The notes beneath the pieces were generated by a model, which was given only the letters and a program-made list of their open reading frames with translations, was not told where the DNA came from and did no database searches. A stretch of 64,000 bases of DNA, from contig OZ244200.1 of NCBI GenBank assembly GCA_965216845.1, forward strand, positions 620,001-684,000. Reading direction: 5' to 3'. The position numbers and the translations under genes are program-made. This document shows, piece after piece, positions 28,001 through 36,335 of this stretch (positions within the stretch are counted from its first letter, which is position 1; each line of letters begins with the position of its first letter). Source of the stretch: Panacagrimonas sp965216845 (GTDB taxonomy: Bacteria > Pseudomonadota > Gammaproteobacteria > Nevskiales > Nevskiaceae).

Positions 28001-28048
28001 AAAATGAAAAAACAAAGGTATGAGAAAATGAAAAAACAAAGGTATGAG
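28001..28048. repeat. Exact 24-base tandem duplication covering the start codon of the Cfa-like gene
   Basis: The 24 bases at 28001-28024 (AAAATG, A-rich, ending GGTATGAG) are repeated without change at 28025-28048. Each copy contains an in-frame ATG (28004 and 28028), and the AAAGGT of the first copy can serve as ribosome site for the second ATG. The repeat is a whole number of codons, so the frame is kept and MKKQRYE appears twice. Confidence 0.97.
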
Positions 28049-29308
28049 CAGAGTGAGGCCTTGGAGCGCCTCATTCATCCAGACGGCTTCTCGCCCGACC
28101 TTCCCGAGGGTTTGCACGACAGTGGCGACCTCAAAGGTTTGTCCTGGAGGGTGCGCTTGCTGGTCTACATGCTTTCCGGCATGCGCAAGGGCAGCCTGGA
28201 AGTGCGCCTGCCCAACGGCGCGGTGCGGGTGTTTCAAGGTCAGCAGGCCGGACCGCACGCGGTATGGCGAATCAAATCCGACCGCCTGATTGGCCATGTG
28301 TTGCGTGCCGGCGAGGTGGGCGTGGGCGAAGCTTATCTGGATGATTGCTGGGATAGTCCGGACCTGACCCGCCTGTTGATCGTGCTCTACCTCAACGAGC
28401 CGTATTACAAGGGTCCGTTCGAAAAAAACTGGCTGAGCAAGTTATGGGGGCAGTGGCAACATTATCGGCGCGCGAATACCAAGGCCACCGCAAAGAAGAA
28501 CATCGAGCATCATTACGACCTGGGCAACGAGTTCTACAAAATGTGGCTGGACGAGACCATGGCTTATTCCAGCGCCATGTTCATTGCCCCCACGCAAACC
28601 CTGCAGGACGCGCAATACCACAAGTTTCAACTGATGTACGAGCGGCTGGATTTGCAGCCCGAACACGAATTACTGGAAATCGGCTCCGGCTGGGGCGGAT
28701 TCGCGATATACGCGGCGCAAAAGTCCGGCTGCAAGGTGCATTCCATCACCTTGTCAAAGGAGCAATTGGTCGAAGCCAGGAAAAGAGCCGAGGCGGCGGG
28801 TGTCGCTGATCGCATCGAGTTTGAAATTCGCGACTACCGCGATCTGCGCAAAACCTATGACCGGGTGGTGTCAATAGAGATGTATGAGGCGGTGGGTGAA
28901 AAATATTGGCCGGATTATTTCAAGGCGATTTCGGGTGCCTTGAAAACCGGGGGAAAGGCCGCGATTCAGGGCATTACCATTAATCCGGATATTTTTGATC
29001 ACTATCGCAGCAAGCGCGACTTCATTCAAAAATACATTTTCCCCGGTGGCATGTTGTGCCCGCCGGCACGGTTCCAGCAGCTTGCCGAAAAGGCCGGCCT
29101 GGCCAGTGAGCAAGTCAGTTTTTTTGCCCAGGACTACGCCGATACGCTGATGCACTGGCATCGCAACGTGTTGTCGGCTGGAGAAAAAATCACGCAACAG
29201 TTTGATCAGCGCTTTCTGCGGATGTGGCGTTATTACCTGAGTTACTGCGAATGCGGTTTCAGAACCGGCAGTATCGACCTGATGCAAATCACCTTGACCA
29301 GGTCATAA
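28004..29308 (+). CDS. Cyclopropane-fatty-acid-synthase-like SAM methyltransferase, bicarbonate site altered
   Basis: 434 residues (426 if the second ATG at 28028 is used). The Cfa/mycolate-methyltransferase fold is clear: HHYDLGNEFYKMWLD, SAM motif EIGSGWGG at 225-232, DYRDL, and the acyl pocket with Glu295 (MYEAVG) and Tyr378 (AQDYADTLM). Compared with E. coli Cfa as I recall it, the bicarbonate ligands Cys139 and His266 are replaced by Ser190 (YSSAMF) and Gln322. It therefore may methylate or methylenate a lipid double bond without cyclopropanation, as in UfaM- or BfaB-like enzymes. It is last in the flavoprotein-DUF1365 operon. The convergent thioesterase stop is 15 bases away. Confidence 0.88.
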   Translation: MKKQRYEKMKKQRYEQSEALERLIHPDGFSPDLPEGLHDSGDLKGLSWRVRLLVYMLSGMRKGSLEVRLPNGAVRVFQGQQAGPHAVWRIKSDRLIGHVLRAGEVGVGEAYLDDCWDSPDLTRLLIVLYLNEPYYKGPFEKNWLSKLWGQWQHYRRANTKATAKKNIEHHYDLGNEFYKMWLDETMAYSSAMFIAPTQTLQDAQYHKFQLMYERLDLQPEHELLEIGSGWGGFAIYAAQKSGCKVHSITLSKEQLVEARKRAEAAGVADRIEFEIRDYRDLRKTYDRVVSIEMYEAVGEKYWPDYFKAISGALKTGGKAAIQGITINPDIFDHYRSKRDFIQKYIFPGGMLCPPARFQQLAEKAGLASEQVSFFAQDYADTLMHWHRNVLSAGEKITQQFDQRFLRMWRYYLSYCECGFRTGSIDLMQITLTRS

Positions 29309-29323
29309 GCAAGCTCGCCGGCT

Positions 29324-29695
29324 TCATGCCGGGATGTGGCTGGTGGTCACCTCGGCGATTTTGCGATCGTTATCGCCGGTCACGGTCGTGCGTACCACGC
29401 TCAGGCGCCGACCACGCTTGACGAACTCTGATCTTGCGCGGAACACGCCATCGGTCTGATTCCCCAACAGATTGGCGTTCAGGCTGATGGCCAGCGGAAA
29501 GCCCGCACCGCCGGGTTTCATCTGCTGTCCGCCAAACGCCAGGTGGGTGGCGCACACGTCGGCAAACCACAGAATCGCCCCGGCATGGGCGGTTCCAAAA
29601 GGATTGCGAATGCCGTCGGTCACCGGCATTTCTCCAATCACATGAGTTTCGGCTTCTTCAATCAGCTCGAAGACAATCTGTCCCTGGTAAGCCAT
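29324..29695 (-). CDS. PaaI-like hot-dog thioesterase
   Basis: 123 residues from ATG 29695 (MAYQGQIVFEL); the longer frame adds low-complexity sequence and is not used. The hot-dog acyl-CoA thioesterase core is visible: RNPFGTAHAGAILWFADVCATHLAF, then ANLLGNQTDGVFRARSEFVKRGRRLSVVRTTV. Hydrolysis of a short, aromatic or medium-chain acyl-CoA is likely. It sits 13 bases after the SDR gene on the same strand, forming a two-gene operon. Confidence 0.85.
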   Translation of the reverse strand: MAYQGQIVFELIEEAETHVIGEMPVTDGIRNPFGTAHAGAILWFADVCATHLAFGGQQMKPGGAGFPLAISLNANLLGNQTDGVFRARSEFVKRGRRLSVVRTTVTGDNDRKIAEVTTSHIPA

Positions 29696-29708
29696 GTTTT
29701 TCGCGTGA

Positions 29709-30458
29709 CTAGAACTGTTCTTTGTATGGACGCAAGTCGAGTTCCTGCGTCCATGCCGAGCGGGGCTGCTGGTGCAAATGCCAGTAATTTTCGGCAATGG
29801 CGTCCACGTTGAGCATGCCTTGTTCGCCCAGCTTCTCCACCAGTTGCGGGATAAAGGCTTTCAGCCTTGCCCCGTAGACGCAACCGTCGATCAACACGTG
29901 CGCCACATGAATGCCTTGTGGCCCGAATTCGCGCGCCATGCTCTGGGAGATCATTCGTAGCCCCGCCTTGGCGGCGGCAAAATGGGCGAAGTCGGGTTTG
30001 CCGCGAAGGCTGCCGGATGCGCCGGTGAAAATCACCGTGCCGCGCTCAAGGGGCGCCAGGCGGCGGGCCGCTTCGCGTCCCACCAGAAACCCCGCAAAAC
30101 AGCCGACGCGCCAGAAATCCTCGAATTGGTCGGCGGACAGTTCGCGAAAATCAATAGTCTGATTGTTCCCCGCGTTGAATACCACCGCATCGGCCGGCGC
30201 TCGACCCTCACCCGGATTCATCGCCCGGTCAAACAGGCGGATGACATCGGCTTCAAGCGTGGTGTCGGTCACCACCGCTTCGCTGCTGCCGCCGTGTTCC
30301 TTGATGGTTTGCGCGACGCGCTCGATCTTCGCTGCGGTGCGACCGGCGACCAGCACGTGGTGCCCGCCGTTGGCGAAACGGCGACAAACCGCTGCGCCGA
30401 TGCCTTCCTCGGCACCGACGCCGATTACCACCGCCGTCGCCTGTTGCTGGTCCGCCAT
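29709..30458 (-). CDS. SDR-family protein lacking the catalytic tyrosine
   Basis: 249 residues from ATG 30458, which lies 6 bases after AGGAG (ATG 30461 is an alternative). Rossmann fold with a variant glycine motif (IGVGAEEGIG), FNAG at 95-98, Ser148 and Lys164. The residue four before the lysine, normally the catalytic Tyr, is Phe160 (HFAAAKAGLR). The segment after it (SMAREFGPQGIHVAHVLIDG) fits a recurring bacterial SDR subgroup with this Phe. Oxidoreductase activity is therefore doubtful; it may bind NAD(P) or act on an acyl-CoA in another way. Paired with the thioesterase downstream. Confidence 0.82.
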   Translation of the reverse strand: MADQQQATAVVIGVGAEEGIGAAVCRRFANGGHHVLVAGRTAAKIERVAQTIKEHGGSSEAVVTDTTLEADVIRLFDRAMNPGEGRAPADAVVFNAGNNQTIDFRELSADQFEDFWRVGCFAGFLVGREAARRLAPLERGTVIFTGASGSLRGKPDFAHFAAAKAGLRMISQSMAREFGPQGIHVAHVLIDGCVYGARLKAFIPQLVEKLGEQGMLNVDAIAENYWHLHQQPRSAWTQELDLRPYKEQF

Positions 30459-30702
30459 CATCTTCTCCTCCACGGCCTCAGAGCAGGCATTGTGCCCGTT
30501 TGCACAAGCGCTTGCCGTTCCCATGATGACAGCTTCAAAGTGCTGACACTTAGCGCACATCACGGTGTCGCCCGTCGGAAGGGCCACAATGAGCCACAGC
30601 TCAGGTTACTGGAAGCCCCGGCTGGCTATCGTGTGGGGAGTTGACAGCCCGCAAGATTGAGTTGAAGCATCATGCTTGGCGAACCACAAAGGGAGCGAGG
30701 CG

Positions 30703-31053
30703 ATGAAAGCGGGGCTGGTTCTATTTTCCTTGGCGGTGATGTTTGGGCTGATCGGCGTGTCTACCTGGGCGACGGGCCATGTGAGCATCGTGCCGGTCAT
30801 TCAGGGTTTGCTGAGCAACCCATCCGGCGGCACCAACCCCTGGCTGATGGTGACGTTGTTTGATGCCTACTTCGGGTTTCTGTGGTTCTGGCTTTGGGTG
30901 GCGTACAAGGAAGGGCGCTGGGCTGGGCGTTTGCTGTGGCTGGCCCTGATTCTGCTGCTGGGCAATTTGGCGATGGCGGCCTATATGCTGTTGGTGGTGT
31001 TTCGACTGCCACCGAAGGCCAGCATGTCCGACCTGCTGCTGCGGCCGCGTTGA
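30703..31053 (+). CDS. DUF1475-like small integral membrane protein
   Basis: 116 residues from ATG 30703 (GGGAGCGAGG upstream); the earlier in-frame start at 30676 is not needed. Three hydrophobic helices: residues 1-22, about 45-65 (VTLFDAYFGFLWFWLWVAY) and about 75-100. The LVTLFDxYxGFLxxxxW pattern is that of DUF1475. Function unknown. A TTGACA at 30641-30646 could be a -35 element but the matching -10 is poor. Confidence 0.75.
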   Translation: MKAGLVLFSLAVMFGLIGVSTWATGHVSIVPVIQGLLSNPSGGTNPWLMVTLFDAYFGFLWFWLWVAYKEGRWAGRLLWLALILLLGNLAMAAYMLLVVFRLPPKASMSDLLLRPR

Positions 31054-31070
31054 GAGCCGCCAGCGCCGCG

Positions 31071-31979
31071 TCAATCAAATTGCGGCAATTGCCAGGCCGT
31101 GTCGGTGGGCCGTCGGTACAAGGGTGCTTCGGCCTGCGGCAGTTTCAACTCCAGCCAGGTGAGCATGTCCGCCCAGATGCGCTGTGACTGCGCGGCGGTG
31201 GGCATGAGTCCGGCGTAAGGCAACTCAAGGGTGATGGTGGGGATGCGCAAGTCAACGCCAACGTAGTTGCCGAGCGAGCCCGGATAAATTCCGATGGGCT
31301 GCAGCCGCAGGAAGCCGAAACGTTGCGGCGGTTCCAGCGGCCCGTCGTAGTCCAGTATCCCCAGCGGGGCGTGAATGGTGATCAGTGCATCGGGCTGGAA
31401 GTCCCGGATCTGCCTGACGAGCCATCGGGACTCGGGCTCGGACAGCGACCTGGGGCCGGGGTATCGGCGCGGATCACGGTAGGCCTTGTTGACCCAGTCA
31501 TCGAGCGCTTCGGCGTCCCAGTTCGCGGTGGGAAAGTTACGGTTCAAGTCCACCCCGGCGGCGTTCTGACGCGAGGATGGCCGCTTCAACAAACCGTCCG
31601 GGTTGAGGCTGGGAATCACCCGCCAATGGAACGGCTGCAGCCGTTCCTTGGCCAGTTTGTCCATCCAGCCAAAGACGATGCTGACGGAGGTGAGTTCGTC
31701 GCCGTGAATGCCGCCGACCAGCATCACTCGGTAAGGCGTGCGCCGGCTGCGACCGGGCAGGTAGTCACGATACAGCAGCGGGAAACCTTGAAGGCTTGTG
31801 CCGCCGTTGGTCTGCAAGTCCGCATCCAGACAGCGGCTGGTCTGAACACTTTGCAAGCGCGTGCCGATCAGCTCGCAGGCGCGGGCCGTCGGTGTCAGCG
31901 CAAGGTCAGCCGCTTGAACAAACCACGTCAGGGTGCCAAGCAACAGCCCGGCGAGCAGCCGGGCGATCAGTTGGCGCAT
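31071..31979 (-). CDS. M14-family zinc carboxypeptidase, murein-peptide-amidase-like, exported
   Basis: 302 residues with a signal peptide of about 23 residues (ending VQA). Zinc ligands His and Glu in GGIHGDELTS, third ligand His in TIHAPLG, the substrate/structural segment GVDLNRNFP, and the catalytic Glu in TLELPYAG. This is the MpaA-like branch of M14, which cleaves the gamma-D-Glu-diaminopimelate bond of murein peptides. An envelope location follows from the signal. It follows dsbA by 3 bases on the same strand. Confidence 0.85.
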   Translation of the reverse strand: MRQLIARLLAGLLLGTLTWFVQAADLALTPTARACELIGTRLQSVQTSRCLDADLQTNGGTSLQGFPLLYRDYLPGRSRRTPYRVMLVGGIHGDELTSVSIVFGWMDKLAKERLQPFHWRVIPSLNPDGLLKRPSSRQNAAGVDLNRNFPTANWDAEALDDWVNKAYRDPRRYPGPRSLSEPESRWLVRQIRDFQPDALITIHAPLGILDYDGPLEPPQRFGFLRLQPIGIYPGSLGNYVGVDLRIPTITLELPYAGLMPTAAQSQRIWADMLTWLELKLPQAEAPLYRRPTDTAWQLPQFD

Positions 31980-31982
31980 GCG

Positions 31983-32627
31983 CTATTTCTGTTCTTTGCG
32001 AACCTTTTCGACCAGAAAATCGATGACCCTGATCAGCTCGTCGAAGCCGCCGGCCTTGTTGGCATCGGTGAGATAGCGACCGCCGATGACCATGGTTGGT
32101 ACGCTGATCACGCCATAGTTGCGCGCCAGCGACTCGGCGCGGCGAACGCGGCTGTCCACCGCGAAGCCGTCAAAGGTGCTGTCGAACAGCTCCGGCAGAA
32201 TGCCGACCTGGCCATTGAAGTAGTTGCGCAGCGCCTGCTTGGAAAACAGCGGCAACTTCTGATCGTGAATGCCCCTGAAGATTGCCGGATGCATCTTGTC
32301 CAGAATATTGAGCGCTTCGGCGGTGTAAAAGGTCTTCTGATGCACCACGCCCTGTGGCCGGCCAAGGCTGGCCGGGATGCGCGCAAAATCCACATCCGCA
32401 GGCCGCTGGTGTGCCCACTTTTCGATAAAGGGATCAAAGTCGTTGCAGTGACCGCAGCCGTACCAGAAGAACTCCTCCACGCTCACCCGTTTGGGGTCGC
32501 TGGGCGCCTGTGGCTGCTTGACTTGTTGATAATGCGTCCCGGCCTTGAACTCTGCGCTGGACGGCTCGGAGCAGGCAAAGGCCAGCACGCTGACCAACAG
32601 GACGAAAAGGCGCGGCATCGGTTTCAT
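31983..32627 (-). CDS. dsbA: Thiol:disulfide interchange protein DsbA
   Basis: 214 residues, periplasmic disulfide-forming oxidase. Signal peptide about 25 residues; a Cys near its end (LAFAC) is probably incidental rather than a lipobox. Active site CGHC in EEFFWYGCGHCNDFDP and the cis-proline loop in GVISVPTMVIGG are both present. The order cytochrome c4 - dsbA, divergent from engB, is conserved in many gammaproteobacteria. Confidence 0.93.
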   Translation of the reverse strand: MKPMPRLFVLLVSVLAFACSEPSSAEFKAGTHYQQVKQPQAPSDPKRVSVEEFFWYGCGHCNDFDPFIEKWAHQRPADVDFARIPASLGRPQGVVHQKTFYTAEALNILDKMHPAIFRGIHDQKLPLFSKQALRNYFNGQVGILPELFDSTFDGFAVDSRVRRAESLARNYGVISVPTMVIGGRYLTDANKAGGFDELIRVIDFLVEKVRKEQK

Positions 32628-32647
32628 GGTCAGACTCTTATGCCCGC

Positions 32648-33289
32648 TTATTGCAGGCCGTTGAGGTAGGACGCCAGGGCGTCGATTTCTTCGTCGCTGA
32701 GCGCTTTGGCCACCGCTGACATCATGGCACCGCTGCTGCCGTTGGCGCGGCTGCCGTCACGATAGGCGCGCAGTTGTGCTGCGGTGTAGGCGGCGTGCTG
32801 ACCGCCAATGCGTGGATACGAAGACGCCGCGTTGCCCGCGCCGGTGGGGCCGTGACAGGCCATGCAGGCGGGGATGCCGCGTTCGGCGTTTCCGGCGCGA
32901 TACAAGGGCTCGGCCAGGGCAAGCGCATCTTCGCTGGCCACGCCTGGCGAGGCTGGCTGTGCGGCAAAGTAGGCGGCAAGGTTTTTCATGTCCGCATCGC
33001 CGAGCGGCTGCATCGGCGCGCTCATCAGGGCGTTCTGACGCTCACCGGCCTTGAACTGTTTGATTTGCGCGTACAGATAGGCCGAACCCTGCCCGGCCAA
33101 CTTCGGCCAATCCGGGTTGGTGCTGTTACCGCCCACGCCGTGACAGGCCACACAGGCCGCCGCCGTCTGTTCTCCGGCCTTGGCGTCGCCGCCGGTGAAA
33201 GGGTCATGTGCCGCCTCCGAGCCGGCGGTTGCCGCCAGCGGCGCAGAAAGGATGCAAGCCATGGCCAGGCTACGCAGAGCAGAGATCAT
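32648..33289 (-). CDS. Diheme cytochrome c4
   Basis: 213 residues: signal peptide ending near TAGSEA, then two homologous cytochrome c domains. Haem sites CVACHG and CMACHG, with Met ligands in ALMSAPMQPLGD and GAMMSAVAKALSDEE. Periplasmic electron carrier to terminal oxidases. Start ATG 33289 has AGGGAG upstream. The 116 bases to engB are the divergent promoter region. Confidence 0.93.
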   Translation of the reverse strand: MISALRSLAMACILSAPLAATAGSEAAHDPFTGGDAKAGEQTAAACVACHGVGGNSTNPDWPKLAGQGSAYLYAQIKQFKAGERQNALMSAPMQPLGDADMKNLAAYFAAQPASPGVASEDALALAEPLYRAGNAERGIPACMACHGPTGAGNAASSYPRIGGQHAAYTAAQLRAYRDGSRANGSSGAMMSAVAKALSDEEIDALASYLNGLQ

Positions 33290-33405
33290 CGAACATACTC
33301 CCTAAGGTTTTTGAGGCTACAAAACGCAAGGTTTGTGGCAACCGCCGCACGACTTTGTGTCGAAATGGGCGATTATTTTGGGCTGGCATTTTACACTGAG
33401 CGGTC

Positions 33406-34047
33406 ATGAAGAACCCATTTTCATCGGCGCGCTTCGTCATGTCCTGCGCCAAAGCCAGCCAGTGCCCACAGGACGATTTGCCCGAAATCGCCTTCGCCGG
33501 GCGCTCCAATTCCGGAAAATCCACCGCACTCAACACCCTGTGCGGGCAGAAGTCGCTGGCGCGTGTCAGCAAAACGCCGGGCCGAACGCAGTTGCTGAAT
33601 TTGTTCGAGTTGCCCGGGCGGGCGCGACTGGTGGACCTGCCCGGTTATGGATTCGCCAAGGTGCCTCATGCGGTGCGCGACCAGTGGGGCAAGATGGTGG
33701 GTGGTTATATCCAGTCGCGCGCCAACTTGCGCGGTTTGGTCGTGATCATGGATTGCCGCCATCCGCTGACCGCACACGATCAACAAATGCTGTCCTGGGT
33801 TGGTGGCGCCGGCCTGCCTTGCCAAATCCTGCTCAGCAAGGCGGACAAGCTCGGCTTTGGCGCCGCCAAAAATCAACTGCTAGGGGTCCGAAAGGCCTTG
33901 CGCGACGTTCCGGTGCAGGCCCAGGTTCAACTGTTCTCCGGCCTCAAGCGACAGGGGGTGGAAGAGGCGCGTAGCGAATTGATGCAAATGCTGGGGGTTG
34001 ATTGGTGCGACCGGCTTGACCGGCCCGGCCGCACGCCGCAAGGTTGA
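33406..34047 (+). CDS. engB: Ribosome-biogenesis GTPase EngB (YsxC/YihA)
   Basis: 213 residues. GTPase motifs in order: G1 GRSNSGKST at residues 32-40, G2 KTPGRTQ, G3 DLPGYGFAKV, G4 SKADKL (usually TKAD) and G5 FSGLKRQGV. Needed for 50S assembly. The variant Ser in G4 is conservative. Divergent from the cytochrome c4 gene as in related genomes. Confidence 0.95.
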   Translation: MKNPFSSARFVMSCAKASQCPQDDLPEIAFAGRSNSGKSTALNTLCGQKSLARVSKTPGRTQLLNLFELPGRARLVDLPGYGFAKVPHAVRDQWGKMVGGYIQSRANLRGLVVIMDCRHPLTAHDQQMLSWVGGAGLPCQILLSKADKLGFGAAKNQLLGVRKALRDVPVQAQVQLFSGLKRQGVEEARSELMQMLGVDWCDRLDRPGRTPQG

Positions 34048-34077
34048 GGCCGACTGATCGCCATTTCGGGGGAAGCG

Positions 34078-36288
34078 GTGCAAAAGGTCGCAATTCTGGG
34101 TGGGGGGCTCGGTGCGCTGAGCGCCGCGTACTGGCTGACGGAATCGCCCAACTGGCAGCAGCGGTACCAGATCACGGTGTATCAACAGGGGTGGCGTCTG
34201 GGCGGCAAGGGCGCCAGCGGTCGCAACATGCGTCACGGTTACGGGCGCCGGATCGAGGAGCATGGCCTGCATCTCTGGTTCGGCTCTTACGAAAATGCGT
34301 TCCGCATGTACCGGCAGATTCTTGGGCAGTTGAATGCCTTGCCGCATCCGCCGGTAAAGACCTATTCGACGTGGCGACAGGCGTTTCGTCCGCATTCCAT
34401 GGTGGTGCTGGGAGACAATGGCCCCGACGGTCTGGAGCAGTGGCCCATCCTGTTTCCGGGCAATGATCGCGAACCGGGCAAGGGCGAGCGCCCCAATGCC
34501 CTGGAGATGTTTGTCGAAGCGCTGCGCATGGGCGTGAATTTCTTCGAAGGCCGATTCGGTGACGAGGATGAAGTCGCCGACTTTTTCGAGGGCTTCGGGC
34601 TGCCGGACATCGGCACCGCCGCCATCTGGTCATTGCAACGCCACGCCTGGCGCGCGGTGATCAAGGCGGCTGGCCGGTTGGGTGAAAAGCTGTCCGCGGA
34701 TTCCTTGTCCGCCGATGTCGGCCTGGATCGCGTATTGGCCGAACTGCTCACTGCGTTTCGGTTCGCCGTTCGTACCGCGCTGGGCGATGGTGTTCCACAA
34801 AACCTGCGCGCGCGCCGGATTTGGGTCACGACGGACTTGCTCACCACAACCGCGATCGGCGTGCTGCGCGATGGCCTGCTGCGTGAAGGCTTTGAGAAAG
34901 TCGACGATCAGGAGTTTCGTGGCTGGCTGCGCTCACACGGCGCCGACCCCGTCATCACGCTCGACTCGAATATCACGCGCGTGGTGTATGACCTGATGTT
35001 CGCCTACGAGCAGGGCGATCAGCACCGGCCCAATGTGGCGGCCGGAACCGGCGCCATGGTGTTGCTTTATGTCGTGGCCGGCTACGACGGTGCCTTCATG
35101 TACAAAATGCAATCCGGCATGGGCGACACTATCTTCACGCCCATGTACGGATTATTGAAATCACGCGGCATTCAATTTGAATTTTTTCATCGGGTGGAGG
35201 AAATCGTCCCCGCCGCCAACGGTGATATTCAGCAGATCAAGTGCACGCGGCAAGTGAATCTCAAAGCAAACGTGATCGCCGCCGGGGGTTATGACCCGCT
35301 GCTTGAGGTCAAGGGCAAGGATTGTTGGCCGGCCGAACCTTTATTTGATCAAATTGAAAATGCGGACCAGTTGCAAAACGACCCTGATCATCCAGGCCGG
35401 CCGTATAACCTGGAATCGGCCTGGAGCGCGTGGCCGGGTGTTGGCAGCCGAGTCTTGCAGCGCGGCGTGGATTTTGACCTTGTGGTGTGCGGGATTCCAC
35501 CCGAGGTCATGAAACGAGTTGCCAGTGCGCTGATCGCGCGTTCAACAAAATGGAAGAACGCGCTCGAGGGCGCTGCGCGCGTGCAAACCACGCGAACGCA
35601 CGCCGTGCAAGTCTGGTTCAGGCGAACGCACGATGAACTGGGCTGGGTGGAACCCGAGCGCATGCGGGCCGCGGCCATGGAAGGTCGCGCCAACCCTTTG
35701 TTGGGCGGTTACCTGCAAAGCCTGAATACCTGGTGCGATATGACGCAGGTACTGCCGACCGAAGAAGCCTGGGGCGCGGCGGGTGAGGCACGCTCGGTTT
35801 CCTATTTCTGCGGACAGATGCCGGATGACCCCAATCAGCCTGACAGGGGTGCGCACGATTATCCGGCCCGGCAAACCCAAGTGGTTCGCGACATCGCCAA
35901 AAATTGGTTGGCGCAGGTCGCCCCGGTGCTGTTTCCCGAGGCCATCGACGCGACCAGCCCGATCGGCATTCGCCTGGATGTCTTGCTGTCAACGCCCGGC
36001 GCTGCGCCGTTGTCTGATCAATATTATCGCGCCAATATCGACGATGCGGAGCGCTATACCCTATCCGTCGCCGGTTCGACCGCGCGTCGCCTGATGCCGC
36101 ACGACGCAGCGTTTGCAAATCTCTATCTGGCCGGCGACTGGATCAGAAACCCGTTCCTGAACGCGGGTTGTGTTGAGTCCTCGGTGGCATCTGGCATGGC
36201 GGCAGCAAGAGCAGTCAGTGGGTATCCGCAGGACATTGCCGGAGAAACAGAGCAGACACGGGCGCTGTTTTTGAAACACCTGAGTTGA
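34078..36288 (+). CDS. Large FAD/NAD(P)-binding flavoprotein, phytoene-desaturase-like
   Basis: 736 residues from GTG 34078 (GGGGGAAG upstream). FAD fold GGGLGALSAAYWL at the N terminus, followed by the second signature of the amine oxidase/desaturase superfamily GWRLGGKGASGR. The C terminus has the FAD-closing motif LYLAGDWIRNPFLNAGCVESSVASGMAAARA. It is far longer than phytoene desaturases because of insertions in the middle (about 100-600). Substrate unknown; an isoprenoid or long-chain lipid is plausible from the fold. A convergent second flavoprotein of the same superfamily follows, so the two probably work in one pathway. Confidence 0.8.
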   Translation: MQKVAILGGGLGALSAAYWLTESPNWQQRYQITVYQQGWRLGGKGASGRNMRHGYGRRIEEHGLHLWFGSYENAFRMYRQILGQLNALPHPPVKTYSTWRQAFRPHSMVVLGDNGPDGLEQWPILFPGNDREPGKGERPNALEMFVEALRMGVNFFEGRFGDEDEVADFFEGFGLPDIGTAAIWSLQRHAWRAVIKAAGRLGEKLSADSLSADVGLDRVLAELLTAFRFAVRTALGDGVPQNLRARRIWVTTDLLTTTAIGVLRDGLLREGFEKVDDQEFRGWLRSHGADPVITLDSNITRVVYDLMFAYEQGDQHRPNVAAGTGAMVLLYVVAGYDGAFMYKMQSGMGDTIFTPMYGLLKSRGIQFEFFHRVEEIVPAANGDIQQIKCTRQVNLKANVIAAGGYDPLLEVKGKDCWPAEPLFDQIENADQLQNDPDHPGRPYNLESAWSAWPGVGSRVLQRGVDFDLVVCGIPPEVMKRVASALIARSTKWKNALEGAARVQTTRTHAVQVWFRRTHDELGWVEPERMRAAAMEGRANPLLGGYLQSLNTWCDMTQVLPTEEAWGAAGEARSVSYFCGQMPDDPNQPDRGAHDYPARQTQVVRDIAKNWLAQVAPVLFPEAIDATSPIGIRLDVLLSTPGAAPLSDQYYRANIDDAERYTLSVAGSTARRLMPHDAAFANLYLAGDWIRNPFLNAGCVESSVASGMAAARAVSGYPQDIAGETEQTRALFLKHLS

Positions 36289-36335
36289 ATTGAATGCGCG
36301 CGCTGAGGGCGCGGTATCAGGCGGTCTGTTTTTTC

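Noticed and set aside
28001..28048. CRISPR-like repeat
   Set aside because: Just two adjacent copies with no spacer, inside the start of a coding sequence.
32627..32627. DsbA as a lipoprotein (LAFAC)
   Set aside because: Phe at the -2 position does not suit a lipobox, and a normal cleavage site (SSA before EF) follows a few residues later.
31323..32669. 448-codon plus-strand frame opposite the M14 peptidase and dsbA
   Set aside because: Both minus-strand genes have signal peptides and catalytic motifs; this frame has none.
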